NCBI GenBank assembly: GCA_005784505.1
Contig: VCAZ01000040.1
Location: 1,650,501-1,714,500 of the forward strand
DNA length: 64,000 bases
Origin: Bagarius yarrelli
Lineage: Eukaryota; Chordata; Actinopteri; Siluriformes; Sisoridae
Direction: 5' to 3'
The notes under the pieces were generated by a model that made no database searches, was not told the DNA's origin, and saw nothing but the letters and a program-made list of their open reading frames with translations. Of this stretch, positions 37,130 to 47,500 are shown piece by piece (positions within the stretch are counted from its first letter, which is position 1; the number at the start of each line of letters is the position of its first letter). A program made the position numbers and the translations under genes.

Positions 37130-37505
37130 AGGCAGGTTTTAGTTAGACTTTAGACTACATATCAGCTCTAACTGTAAGCAATAACACATTAAAACTGTTT
37201 GGTGCAGAAGGAGATGCATGGCACAATTTGCTAATGATGTTAAAAGCGTTATAAATATTAAAGGTATCCTGGTATGTTTTTAGATATTTTATTACATTTT
37301 ATTAAATATCTTTTGGTTTTTCTTTATTCTCATCACTCACCACAATATGGATTTAGGACAGGGTGGCGTTGAATCAGCCAAGAGGGGTGGACAACAGGGC
37401 AGAAATATTATAAGGAAGTTTGGGAACACACTTATCACAAAATCTGGATTTAATGTAATAATCTGACGAAAAGAATATGTGGATGTTTTTATGGTTTGGA
37501 AGTGA
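37130..37505 (+). repeat. Local direct repeat, copy R2
   Basis: Second copy of the segment at 35568-35850, about 1.56 kb away in the same orientation, with an extra insertion around 37275-37400. Not recognised as a known transposon terminus. Confidence 0.72.
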
Positions 37506-37581
37506 TATGTAAATTGCGACAGCTGGGCCAACAGGTGTTTGCAAAGAAAAAGAATACTGTCTATTATTTGTGCTGACTACT

Positions 37582-37632
37582 GTATGTGTGTGCGTGCATG
37601 TGCGTGCGTGTGTGTGTGTGTGTGTGTGTGTA
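37582..37632. repeat. (TG)n microsatellite with GC steps
   Basis: TG dinucleotides interspersed with 'TGCG' units, ending in a pure TG run. Confidence 0.95.
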
Positions 37633-38499
37633 ATTTTCGCTGTTTCTGACTTTCTAAGTGACTGTTAAATTATTATAACACTGATTGCTGATTATTGCTA
37701 AAGTGTAACTTTTTTTTTGTCTGTCCACTAACATGGCCTTGTACACCCTCCCTGCCCCCAGCCACAGAGCTAACAGACAGCTGTGTGTCCCGAATACGAT
37801 ATGTAAACTCAGACATACCATAGTTGGCAAACACATTTCATTTCAACAAGCCTTTTCATTCAGACAGCTGATCTCTGACTGGGTGAAATGTCAGCAGGCT
37901 CCTGCCATTTTCACTTACAGTGCATGCCAACAGAGTATCACTCAACTCCAGTCAATACAGGGCCTGTAGATAGTGAAAACAAATATTCAACAACATATTT
38001 TACAAGTTCGTTAAGACAAAAAATGAGGATACACTGTTACATTATAGGTTTTAAATACTGTAAAACTAAAGCAATAGTTACTGCATTTTACATAATAAAA
38101 AAAACCTCAACTTTGTTGATTTTTTGTGTTTTTATTTTAATGATAAATAATACTGGAGTTATTTTAGAGGGAAATTGGTCCACTACATATTGCACAATAT
38201 TTGAAATAATTTTATTCTCAGCTTTAAACATTAAAACAGTCCTCTGCAATTCCAGACACAGGATTTCAGCAGAACCTAAGCCTAAGATAGTATATGCCAA
38301 ATAAGAATTTGGGTTTTTTTTCAAATTTTAGCTACCAACTGCACATCAACACCCAAAGCATATATCCACCATCCGTATACGTTAAGTTTGCTTTAGTTAA
38401 AAGCTTATTGACTTGACATTATCTTTGCTCTATTGTTAGTGACACAATTAAATCATGGTCATTTTTGCATATAATGATTGCTCTTGCCTGCACAGTGGA
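37633..38499. other. Intergenic, no gene seen
   Basis: Low-complexity AT-rich DNA. The frame at 37888-38304 (138 codons) has no domain signature, and the 38088-38324 frame overlaps it on the other strand. Confidence 0.45.
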
Positions 38500-38695
38500 G
38501 GTAGCATTGCCACCTTACTGCAGGGTCCCTTGAGTTACTGTCTGTGTGGGCAAGTTCTTGCTCATGCTGATGTGGGTTTTGTAAGTTAGATTTGAACAGT
38601 TATTTTGCCTAATCTGAATTGAAACTTGGTGTGAATAAGTGTGTGCCTGTGTGTTGTCCAGCTCAGTGTTTTGTAGCTGGAATGGGCTTGAGATC
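38500..38695 (+). repeat. Degenerate family C repeat, opposite orientation
   Basis: Reads 'tgcacagtggaggtagcatt', 'gccaccttactgcagggtcc', 'ctgtgtgggcaagttcttgc' and 'gatgtgggttttgtaagtta', then 'gaatgggcttgag'. This is the head-first strand of the family seen leftward at 5618, 29037 and 55462. It is heavily decayed and shortened. Confidence 0.55.
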
Positions 38696-39079
38696 TGGTT
38701 AATAATAATAAAAAAATAAATATTTTTTTGTCTATTACAGGTTGGCCATAATTACTGTATGACCTTTACCATATTTGAACCACTGATTTATCTTACCCAG
38801 TCAGCCAAAATCTAAGTCAGATCATTGTGAATAAAAAAGACCTTTTTATGGCTTTGTTCAATTAAAACTTGCATGCGTTAAACCTTGCACATACAGAGTG
38901 GTGATTAACCTAACCAGGGCCATGAATCAGCCTCTTTCCTTCCAAACCCCTTTACATACATAATTACACACACACATGTACATGGTGACATAAGGACATT
39001 AAGGTCACAAATGTCAGCTGAGATCTACTACATTTGCGTCCAGGCTTAGTTCATGTGCGTGGCAGAGCAGATGAGGTTC

Positions 39080-39165
39080 TCTGTGGTTGCCACGGAGACC
39101 CCGCTTTCCCTTAGTCATTATAGTGCATTTAAGGGGCAGAAGAGCGATTGCCCTGGAGACTGCAA
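39080..39165. promoter_or_regulatory. Pair of RFX X-box-like motifs
   Basis: GTTGCCACGGAGAC at 39086-39099 and GATTGCCCTGGAGAC at 39146-39160 both approximate the bipartite RFX site (GTTGCC, short spacer, GGNAAC-like half). They are 60 bases apart in the same orientation, within a CpG-containing stretch free of repeats. No exon is adjacent, so enhancer or unannotated promoter are both open. Based on motif reading only. Confidence 0.3.
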
Positions 39166-40369
39166 TTGGAATGTCGTAATGAATCACCCTTAACATCCAA
39201 ATATATAGGAGCAAGGTTAAATATAAAGCTAGCAGAGCAAGTGGCTGTGTGGCACCAGGCCCTAAATTAAGACATAAGGCTTTGCGTTTTGTTCCTCATA
39301 GCTTTATAGCTATTTGTTTTGGACAGCACTCACTTACTTTTATTGGCTCTATTGTGCCAGTAATTACATCAAGGCTGCCGGGATTTTATCTAATCACAAA
39401 GAAAGTTGTTATTAACAAAGGGCCAGCAAGCTCCTGTTTAAATGTTTACACTCATGCATAGTCCTTGATGTCTCTTTGGGGCCGAGCTTTATCAGCTCGC
39501 ATATTCATTGTATCCAAAGCAAACGTCTTTTACATTTCATCAGGCACTACAGTTGCATCGTCAGTGTGTTTATTCTGACAGTCCTTCCATGTTTGTATAG
39601 CCATCTGTAATCAACATTAGTATCATAGTAGGACCTGTAAGCACTCTACCTCTCTCAACCAGTCTATTTAAATAAAAGTCTCTAAAGCAGCAGTGAAAGG
39701 CCAGCTTGTTCTTTAGGAACGAATGGGGTGGTGGCAGGTGGCCTGCTTCTGGTTGAAGCTCACTGTAAAACATGTTGAGTGGCTGTTTGCTTTTTTGCTC
39801 TTCCGATTCCAAATTTACAACTCTGACTCTATCAAGGGAGCAATCAATCTGCCCTTGTTGTCCCGCTGATCCTAGATCTTCTGCTCATGGTTTATAGGTC
39901 CACAGGAACCAAACAAGGAACCAGGAAAAGATTTGCTACCCTACAAAGCATTTAAAAAATAAACAGTTAAAAAGAGTATTTTTCTGTGTTGAGAAGATTG
40001 CTATTCAAGCTGTTGATATGCATTCCCAAAGAATAGCAAAAAATTATAATGTGCACCTCTTCTAATCTCAACTGTACTATGAATCTAAGTCAAAGGCTGT
40101 AGACTGCACCTTAAGAGATGCCTGGGCATTAAATGTTTTTCTTTTACTATAAATATAAGTAGAATATTATCCAGAGACAGGGATATGTACACTGATTTAT
40201 CTGGTCAGCAGAGAGCCAGAGCAGGTCTTTGGTAAACCTTCTGATTAAAGTGTCAGAATGAAAAACGACGTGGACACCCAGGTCAGGTTGAAGGGGTCAG
40301 GAGAGACACAAACAAACCTGGAACATAAAAAAAAGAAGACTCAGGACTGGAAATCAGAATAAGAAAAAA

Positions 40370-40500
40370 ATTGAATTAGAAAGACCTTTATTGCCAAATG
40401 TGTTTACATACACAGCGAATTTGTCTTAATGTCAGAAGCTTCCAGTACAAAAAGTACAATCATATTGCAGACATACATTTCATAAAGTAATAAAACACTA
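40370..40500. repeat. Dispersed fish repeat fragment
   Basis: The segment 'gacctttattgccaaatgtg', 'tacatacacagcgaatttgt', 'cagaagcttccagtacaaaa' resembles a frequent fish interspersed repeat ending. Class not assigned. Confidence 0.4.
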
Positions 40501-40880
40501 GTAATTAAGAGAATAGACTATCTCTGGTTAAAAAAAAAAAACCAAAAAAACCACTGATAGTAAAAGACTAACGGAACAAACACAGCAAAAGAATGGAAGA
40601 GCTCCACACCATGGCAGCCATTTGCATCACCATCTATAAAAGTGGGCAAATTGAAGCAGGGATTTTACACAGCTAGGTGTATTAAACTAGTGGGTTGTAT
40701 TGAATATAAGATCTGGAAGTAAATCAAGAACACATTAAAGACTTAACATGTAAAGGAACTGTTGATTATAACACAAGAAGCTCAGTATTTACAGTGCTGT
40801 GGTCTATAGGCCAAGATTTAATAATGATTAAAAATCAAAGACTTAATGTTCATTTCTTTCACTGAGCATAGAGAAAAATA

Positions 40881-41279
40881 CATCATATAGACAAAAATAA
40901 CAGGTCACCTAACCATTGCATCTGTGTGCATTTTTCAAGACTTTTTATTACTTGATTTAGTCTCACTCTTACTTCTATAATAACCTTCACCAGATTTTGG
41001 AGCATGGCTGTGAAGATTTTTCTCATTCAGCCAATAGATTTGTGGGTAGGTTTTCAGTGGAGTTGAGTTTAGGTCTCTTGAGTTCTTCCAAACCAAACTT
41101 GGCATGTCATGTCTTTATGAGATCAGGGGATTTGTGCACAGGAGCATTGTCAATGCCACTGCATTGTTTCAGTGAAGGAATAATGAATGTTATACAACTG
41201 TGTGCTTCCAACTTGGAGGTAAAAGTTTGGAAAAGACACACATTTGTGTTAATGTATCGACAAACTTTTAATCATAATG
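40881..41279 (-). mobile_element. Miniature Tc1/mariner derivative with both ends
   Basis: The left end 'catcatatagacaaaaataa' and right end 'gacaaacttttaatcataatg' form imperfect inverted termini, flanked by TA at 40879-40880 and 41280-41281 as expected for Tc1/mariner. The interior keeps 'agattttggagcatggctgt', 'cttgagttcttccaaacc', 'tttgtgcacaggagcattgt' and 'caactgtgtgcttccaactt', so it is the minus-strand counterpart of the element at 32160-32515. At about 400 bp it has lost most of the transposase. Confidence 0.8.
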
Positions 41280-41381
41280 TATGGGCTTGACTTAAATTAA
41301 ATTTATTTAGAATCTGCATCTCCTGGTCATTTTTAGCTAATAACATACTACACGATTGTGAAAACCGCTTTATTTAAAGAA

Positions 41382-41426
41382 AGGGAGAGAGAGAGAAAGA
41401 GAGAGAGAGAGGGAGAGGGAGAGGCG
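41382..41426. repeat. (GA)n-rich purine tract
   Basis: GA dinucleotides with AAA and GGG interruptions. The Leu/Ser-rich frame on the minus strand (41348-41590) is this tract. Confidence 0.9.
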
Positions 41427-41825
41427 AAGAATAGTGTTAACTTTGGTGCTGGCTCTATAGTGCTGAGATAGTGGAGGAAAGAGGGACAGTAGGGGCAAAG
41501 ATAAGATGAAAGGCTGAAGCAAAGAGATAAAACCAAGGCTGTTTCAGGACATAAGCTAGCTTCTTCCTGTTGAAGCCCCCACACAGGCATAAGTCTTCTA
41601 AAACAGCAAAACCCAAGAGAGCGGGGGAAACATCACTCTTCTAAATAAACATTGAGAATAGTTACATAGATACGATCTGACGGTTGAGGTTTCGTATTTG
41701 AATTTTACTGTGTATGGAATGGATGCTCCGTTATTATGAAAATTATTTTATCTAAATTCTTAAATCCACCTTCAAGTAGGGTCTGTTAGCAATGGTAATG
41801 TAAATACACCAGACCTAATTTTATT

Positions 41826-42006
41826 TACATTACATTTCTGGCATTTGGCAGACATCCTTTTCCAGAGCAACATACAGTTATCTAATTTCTCCAACTAAGC
41901 AGTTGAGGGTTAGGAAACTGAGTCAGGAGCCCAGCAGTGGTAGCTTGGTGGTGCTGGAAATTGAACCCACAATCTTCTGGTCCACAGGCCAACACCTTAA
42001 CCATGG
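41826..42006 (-). mobile_element. tRNA-derived SINE, family B, copy 3
   Basis: Tail-first on the plus strand ('ctggcatttggcagacatcc'), then 'ggttaggaaactgagtcagg', 'agcccagcagtggtagcttg' and head 'caacaccttaaccatgga'. Same orientation as all other B copies. Confidence 0.87.
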
Positions 42007-43445
42007 ACAAAATATTAAGTGTGCATTAAAGCCTAGAAGACATTAATTAAATTGAGGTAAAAAAAAAAAAAACACCACAAAATGTGTGCAGACGCTGCAA
42101 TATTTAGGCACATTGAGTGTACATAAATAAGAGAAAGAAAAAGTAAGCATGACAAATTATTTTAACAAGGATAATGGACCAATGATGATGTTTCTCTGGT
42201 GGCCAGTTTAGGTGGTTATAGATGCATTACAGCTTTATCCTCTGTGCCATCCACCATAAAAATGCACCCCAAAGGGACTGGGAACGTGTATGACATCTGA
42301 GCGATAATAAGACTGCCCTCTTCTTTCCTGCACGTTTTACAGTTTCCTGTTTAGGAAAATGATGCCTCGCTATCTAAATAAGATGAAAATCTGCAATTGG
42401 GTGGATGTTTATGCGCAAGTGGCTGTGCTTTACCAGTTTGCAGTCACGTTTACGTCCTTCTTTTCGATGTTTGGAGCGTATGATGGAGGCCACTGTGTTT
42501 GTTTAGTTTTAGTCTCTCAGGCAGGTCTGAATTGACTGTGTCTCCAACGTCCTCTCTAACAGATTCATGCAAGCCGCTCAGTCCTACTCACTGCTTCTTA
42601 CCATCACTCCTTCATTTTGCTGTCTCCATTCTGAAGCAAATACACTGAAAACACTTTTTTAAACACTAATGAAACCTTACTTAAATGGAAACTATCTATT
42701 TCAGTTGTACATGCCACATTAACAATATCTACAGAGCTCCATTTCCCATGAGAATATACATATACATACAACATATAATTTTAAAAGAATTTAAATTCCG
42801 GGTGCCCAACCCGCAGTATACACATAGTAACTTTATTGTGTTTTACAATATCATAGCTGTATTGTGTCAGACTTCGTTATTCAGCTAGTTGTGGTCAAAC
42901 TTGTCTGCCCGTTCTGTTATTTCACTGTAAGTTTTTCACAATAAGACTTCCTTATTTAGATGGTTTCACACAGTATTGTGGGACCAGAGCTTGCCTGTCT
43001 GGCAACATTTTCTGTGTTAGCTGCTAATCCTCGTAGGCCTCAGGAATTTTTTTTCAAAGACCAAGACAGGGCTGTAGATCATGTCAATTTAGCTCAAGAA
43101 GTTTTTATTATTATTTTGACCATATGTAGCTGATGCTGTACATGGAAAAATGGAACAATATTCCTTCAGGATCATAATACTACACAAAATGCAAAGCTAC
43201 ATTAGTAACACAGAACTCAGTAAATTAACTCGTCTTATAACTCGTCACTAGGAGAAAGAAGCATGCTGTATAAAGCTATTGATTCTACATTAATTGAGTT
43301 TTTATTTTTGGTTTGGTTTTTAAAGTAGTGTTAAAGTGTACGTCATTCTCCGAGTGTAAACACTCATCATTTGTCGATCATCCTGGTACTTTTCAGGGCC
43401 TTAAACTTAATAGGATCAGATTGCAGACAGATTTTATGAAAAATA
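42007..43445. other. Intergenic, no gene seen
   Basis: The stretch 42180-42610 is less AT-rich and repeat-poor. A frame around 42400-42545 encodes about 45 residues containing 'FGAYDGGHC', but there is no convincing splice context. Otherwise AT-rich. Confidence 0.4.
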
Positions 43446-43449
43446 TTGT

Positions 43450-43530
43450 ATGTTGTCTTCCAAAGTTGGAACCAAGGGTGAGTAATTAATGACAGAATTG
43501 TCATTTTGGGTTAAACTATCTCTTTAATGC
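43450..43530 (-). repeat. Short fragment of a common fish repeat
   Basis: On the minus strand this reads as the familiar phrase AAAGAGATAGTTTAACCCAA followed by AATGACAATTCTGTCATTAA and TTACTCACCC, widespread in otophysan genomes. Only about 80 bp remain. Confidence 0.55.
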
Positions 43531-44399
43531 AAGTAAATGGAAAGATAACTGAATATAACGTTGTTGTGTTACTTTTTTATCCTGTTGAAACAGGTTTTAT
43601 GTGTTTGTAAGCATTTTAAATAGTAAAATACATGCACTTTATTTTCTCTTTGATAAAAAATTTTGTAACAACGTAGTGAGAATGTTTTCCCACATTCACC
43701 CGACCTGCAAACTTACAAACTTACAATGACACCTAGTGACGTAAGAAAGTACTGCAACTAGACATCATTCGTCATATACTGTATTTACGGATAAACACAG
43801 GGCAACCCACAACATTTATACATACAAACTTCTATTTTAAACTTATTTATACACGTATCTTGTGTATAAATAGTGTAACCTTAGTGTAACCTTCTATTTT
43901 CATGAATATGTATTACATTATTCCAAATATTTATTTAATTCTATATTTTTTCTCAGTTGCCCTGCTTCCCGTGGTGTAGGTTTATGTTAGAGATATTATC
44001 CAATATTTTTTAGTCATCATGGGTTGCCACAGTCAAAGAAATCTGTGTTGAAGCATTAAGAATCAACTGTAGAATCTGTACTTTAAAATAAATGTTTTAT
44101 GTACAGTTAACCATTAGTGAGTGTAATTTATTTCTTTTATATATAGTCAATGTCATTTAATGGCATTTGATCTCGCTGCATTAGATATCTGTGATGCAGC
44201 GCCTTATTATGCTGCGTTTCTGTGTAATTCTGATGGTTTCCATAGCCGTGACGTCTTAATGTTAGTGTTTAGAGATAGATTGATTCAGGTAGGACATCAC
44301 TGGTTGCCCGCCACTGTCACGATTCTCCAAATGGGTTCCAGAGTTCGTTTTTAGACATGCTGATTTAAACTCCACTTTAAAGAAGCTGTCTGTTGCTGT

Positions 44400-44524
44400 T
44401 GTATTTGTGTGCTCCGTGTACTATAACCACTCTTAATACGTTTCATACCGAACTCGGAACCTAAGCTTCCAGTTCATTGTTTCCCTTCGAGCAGTCGGAC
44501 CTCGCTGCAGTTCCACACACCAAA
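44400..44524 (+). promoter_or_regulatory. nsfl1c: nsfl1c 5'UTR and likely core promoter
   Basis: CpG-containing sequence directly before the start codon ('accgaactcggaacc', 'ccttcgagcagtcggacctc') without a TATA box at a plausible distance, typical of a housekeeping promoter. No upstream acceptor is close to the ATG, so the first coding exon is probably also the first exon. The start site itself cannot be fixed. Confidence 0.4.
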
Positions 44525-47500
44525 ATGGCGTCACAGGATGAATCGGTGAGGGAGTTTGTTGCAGTTACCGGTGTTGAGGAGGAGAGAGCCCGTTTTTTCC
44601 TCGAATCGGCTGGCTGGGATTTGCAGGTGAAAATGCTTAAAGTTGCATGTAAACTACCTGTAAATTAAAATAAGCTACTACTTTAGGCTGGCACATCCTG
44701 TGTGTAGCTAATTAGCTAGCACAGGCTGATAACGTTAAGTGAATTGTGCAAGTCACTGTTGACGGAAAACACCCCATACGGAGTTTTTTTGCCAGTAAAC
44801 TATACTACAATTTTGAATAAATTAAATCTGCCTCAGACGTCTTAAGGTTTTCTAGCTAACTTTTTAAAGTATGTTACGGGTTCAATAGCCTGCTAGCGAT
44901 TTTAGCTACACCAGTGACTTGCAGACGAGCCGTGAATCGTTTATTAATCATTTATTAGCGTTATGACGTGCACCAAATGTTAACGCTTAACTGAGTCCAG
45001 ATACTGAAACAAACAGGAACCTGTTTTATTTACGAGTTCCAAACATTTCTGTTATGTAACATTTAACATTCGTTATTGATGATTATTGCTGATTAATTTC
45101 TTACGTCGGATTCAGTCATATTGGCGTTGACGTTACGCGTGACTTAGAAAGCTCTTGTTTTTCCTCAGCTCGCTCTTGCCAGTTTCTTTGAGGATGGAGG
45201 AGATGATGATATAGTTACTCTTCCTCAGCCAGAAAGCGGCCCGGGTCCTCGATCCTCGGGACCAAGGTAAAGCAGCAGAGTCACTATTTATATAACAACT
45301 TTTTTTTTCATCATTTGTCAAGGAAATTATGTGTGCTCGACTTTCTTGACATTTTGTGGCTTGTTTCCTTCTTAGTTTTGCACATCTGTAGCGCGATTAA
45401 GCGGTGCAGCTCATCTTTACAGGAGTAAAACCGTGGAAAAGAATAAAATGTATGACAAGCTGTGCGCATGTCACAAAAATATTTTGACTGAAGTGTCGGC
45501 ACATGTAAACAACAGCTCGGAATTGACAACTTCGCACGTGTTCAGTCCTGCAGAATATTACTGAATCATCTCAGTCAGAAGAACAAACAGAGTGCATGCA
45601 AAAAATTTTACTCTACTCTCGCAAACATTTTGTGGCATTTGGCAGATGCCCTTATACAGAGCAAGTTATAGTTATCTTTTTTTATACAGCTGAGCAATTG
45701 GGGGTTAAGGGCCTTGCTCAGGAGCCCAGCAGTGGCAACTTTGTGGTGCTGGAAATCAAACCCTGTTCTACCAATTAGCAATCCAACTCTGTAACTGACA
45801 TTATAATCATACCACGTTCCCAAAAAAAGGTCTTTCTACATTAATCTAAATAGTTTTTTAGTTCCTTTTTGAAATAGAAATTTTGATCACGAAAACAAAT
45901 AGGTAAAAAAAAATAATAACAGGTAAATAATACTAAACAAATCATGTTTTCTCATGGTGCGGTGCTCTAATGGCAGTCTTGCATGCAATTCTCAAACTGC
46001 TACAAAATAGCACCATGTATTAGTGGCTCTGATAATACAAAACCAATGGCCCCTATCGACAAAGGCTTAAATTTTAAAACAAAACTTCAGTTTGTTTGAT
46101 TTGCCTAAAAAAAGACATTCGATCACAACTAACTTAGTAAAAATAAAAAGCTATTGGCTGTGCTTGAGGTTTAGCTTTAGAAAGGGGCTTGAGGTTCCTC
46201 AGATTCAAATTCCTTTTGATATTAGAATCGTGTCGTGACATGTAAGCCTTAGTATTTGCACAGACTCATTTAACATGTGCTTGTGTGTAGTGAACACAGA
46301 GTGACTTCCTTCAGAGACTTAAGGCATGAAGATGAGGAGGAGAGTGATGAAGAAGGTCAGAGGTCAGTATCTGTATATAAACCCTTGTCAGTTAATCATC
46401 TCTATATATGTACATGGCTTGTAGCATGGTCAGGATGTAAATTATTGTGCTTCAATGTTAAGTCCAACATTAGGCGTTTAATGGATCTAAGTAGCAGTAA
46501 ATTTGGAAATAATCATGGGCAGGTGGATGCACTTTTTTATTTAAAGACATTATGCTAATGAGAATTGCTACTAAAACTTGGCACTGCATCCATCCACTAT
46601 GCTAGCATGAAACTAGCTTTCATGAACACTGTGTGCTGTCAGCATATTCAGAATAGTTGATTTCTTTTCTTGTAGGTTTTTCGCTGGTGGTTCGGAGCGC
46701 AGCGGTCAACAGATTGTTGGTCCACCCAAAAAGAAGAGTACAAATGAAGTGGTTGAAGATTTGTTCAAGGGCGCTAAGGAACACGGTGCCGTTCCAGTCG
46801 ACAAAGCTGGCAAAGGACTCGGAGAGTCTAGCAAGTCTAAGGTATCATATACGTATACTGAGAAACATAAGAAAAGTGAAAACAAACTGCCTCATCATTA
46901 AATTTAAGCATGTGCAGCTTGTTTGGACATTTGCATTTTTGATATTTGGCAGGCACCCTTATCCAAAGCGACCTACATTCATAAACATGTATGTAGTTTA
47001 TCCAAACACTTAAGGTTTGCTCAGGGGCCCAGCAGTGGCAGCTTAGTGGTGCTGGGAATCGAACCCACGAATCACTCTTCCGATGAGCATTTCAACACCT
47101 TAACCTCAGAGCCACCACTGGGTAGCACTTGTTGACACACACTAACCAAGCTTAAGTAGTTCATTAGCTTACACAACTCACTACGTTGAAGAGTTTAGTA
47201 CCTGGAGCTGTTTCAGACACAAAAAAAGCATCAGATTTTTGCAAAGTATGTAAAAGCAGAAATGGCATGTCAACAAAACACATTGTTTAACCATTAAAGA
47301 GGTAGGTCCCCGAAAGATTACTGAAAACAACCGTTGCCAAGAACATTGTCAAAGGAAATAAAAGCTTTAGAAAAATGTCGACAGATATCACCGCTGCCTT
47401 GACATTTGACCTGGCCAGGGACCTGAAACACTAATTGCTTGTTTAATATATCAAGAAAACAAACACCTTGGTTAATGTATTTATTGTTTATTTAAAAAAA

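Noticed and set aside
37888..38304. 138-codon plus-strand open frame
   Set aside because: Hydrophobic AT-rich translation with no recognisable family, overlapping another frame on the opposite strand.
42400..42545. Frame with 'FGAYDGGHC', loosely like a PP2C phosphatase motif
   Set aside because: Only about 45 residues, the catalytic DGHGG is absent, and no exon borders or neighbouring exons were found.
44160..44354. 64-codon open frame just upstream of nsfl1c
   Set aside because: Not in frame with nsfl1c, no motif and no evidence of splicing; probably chance.
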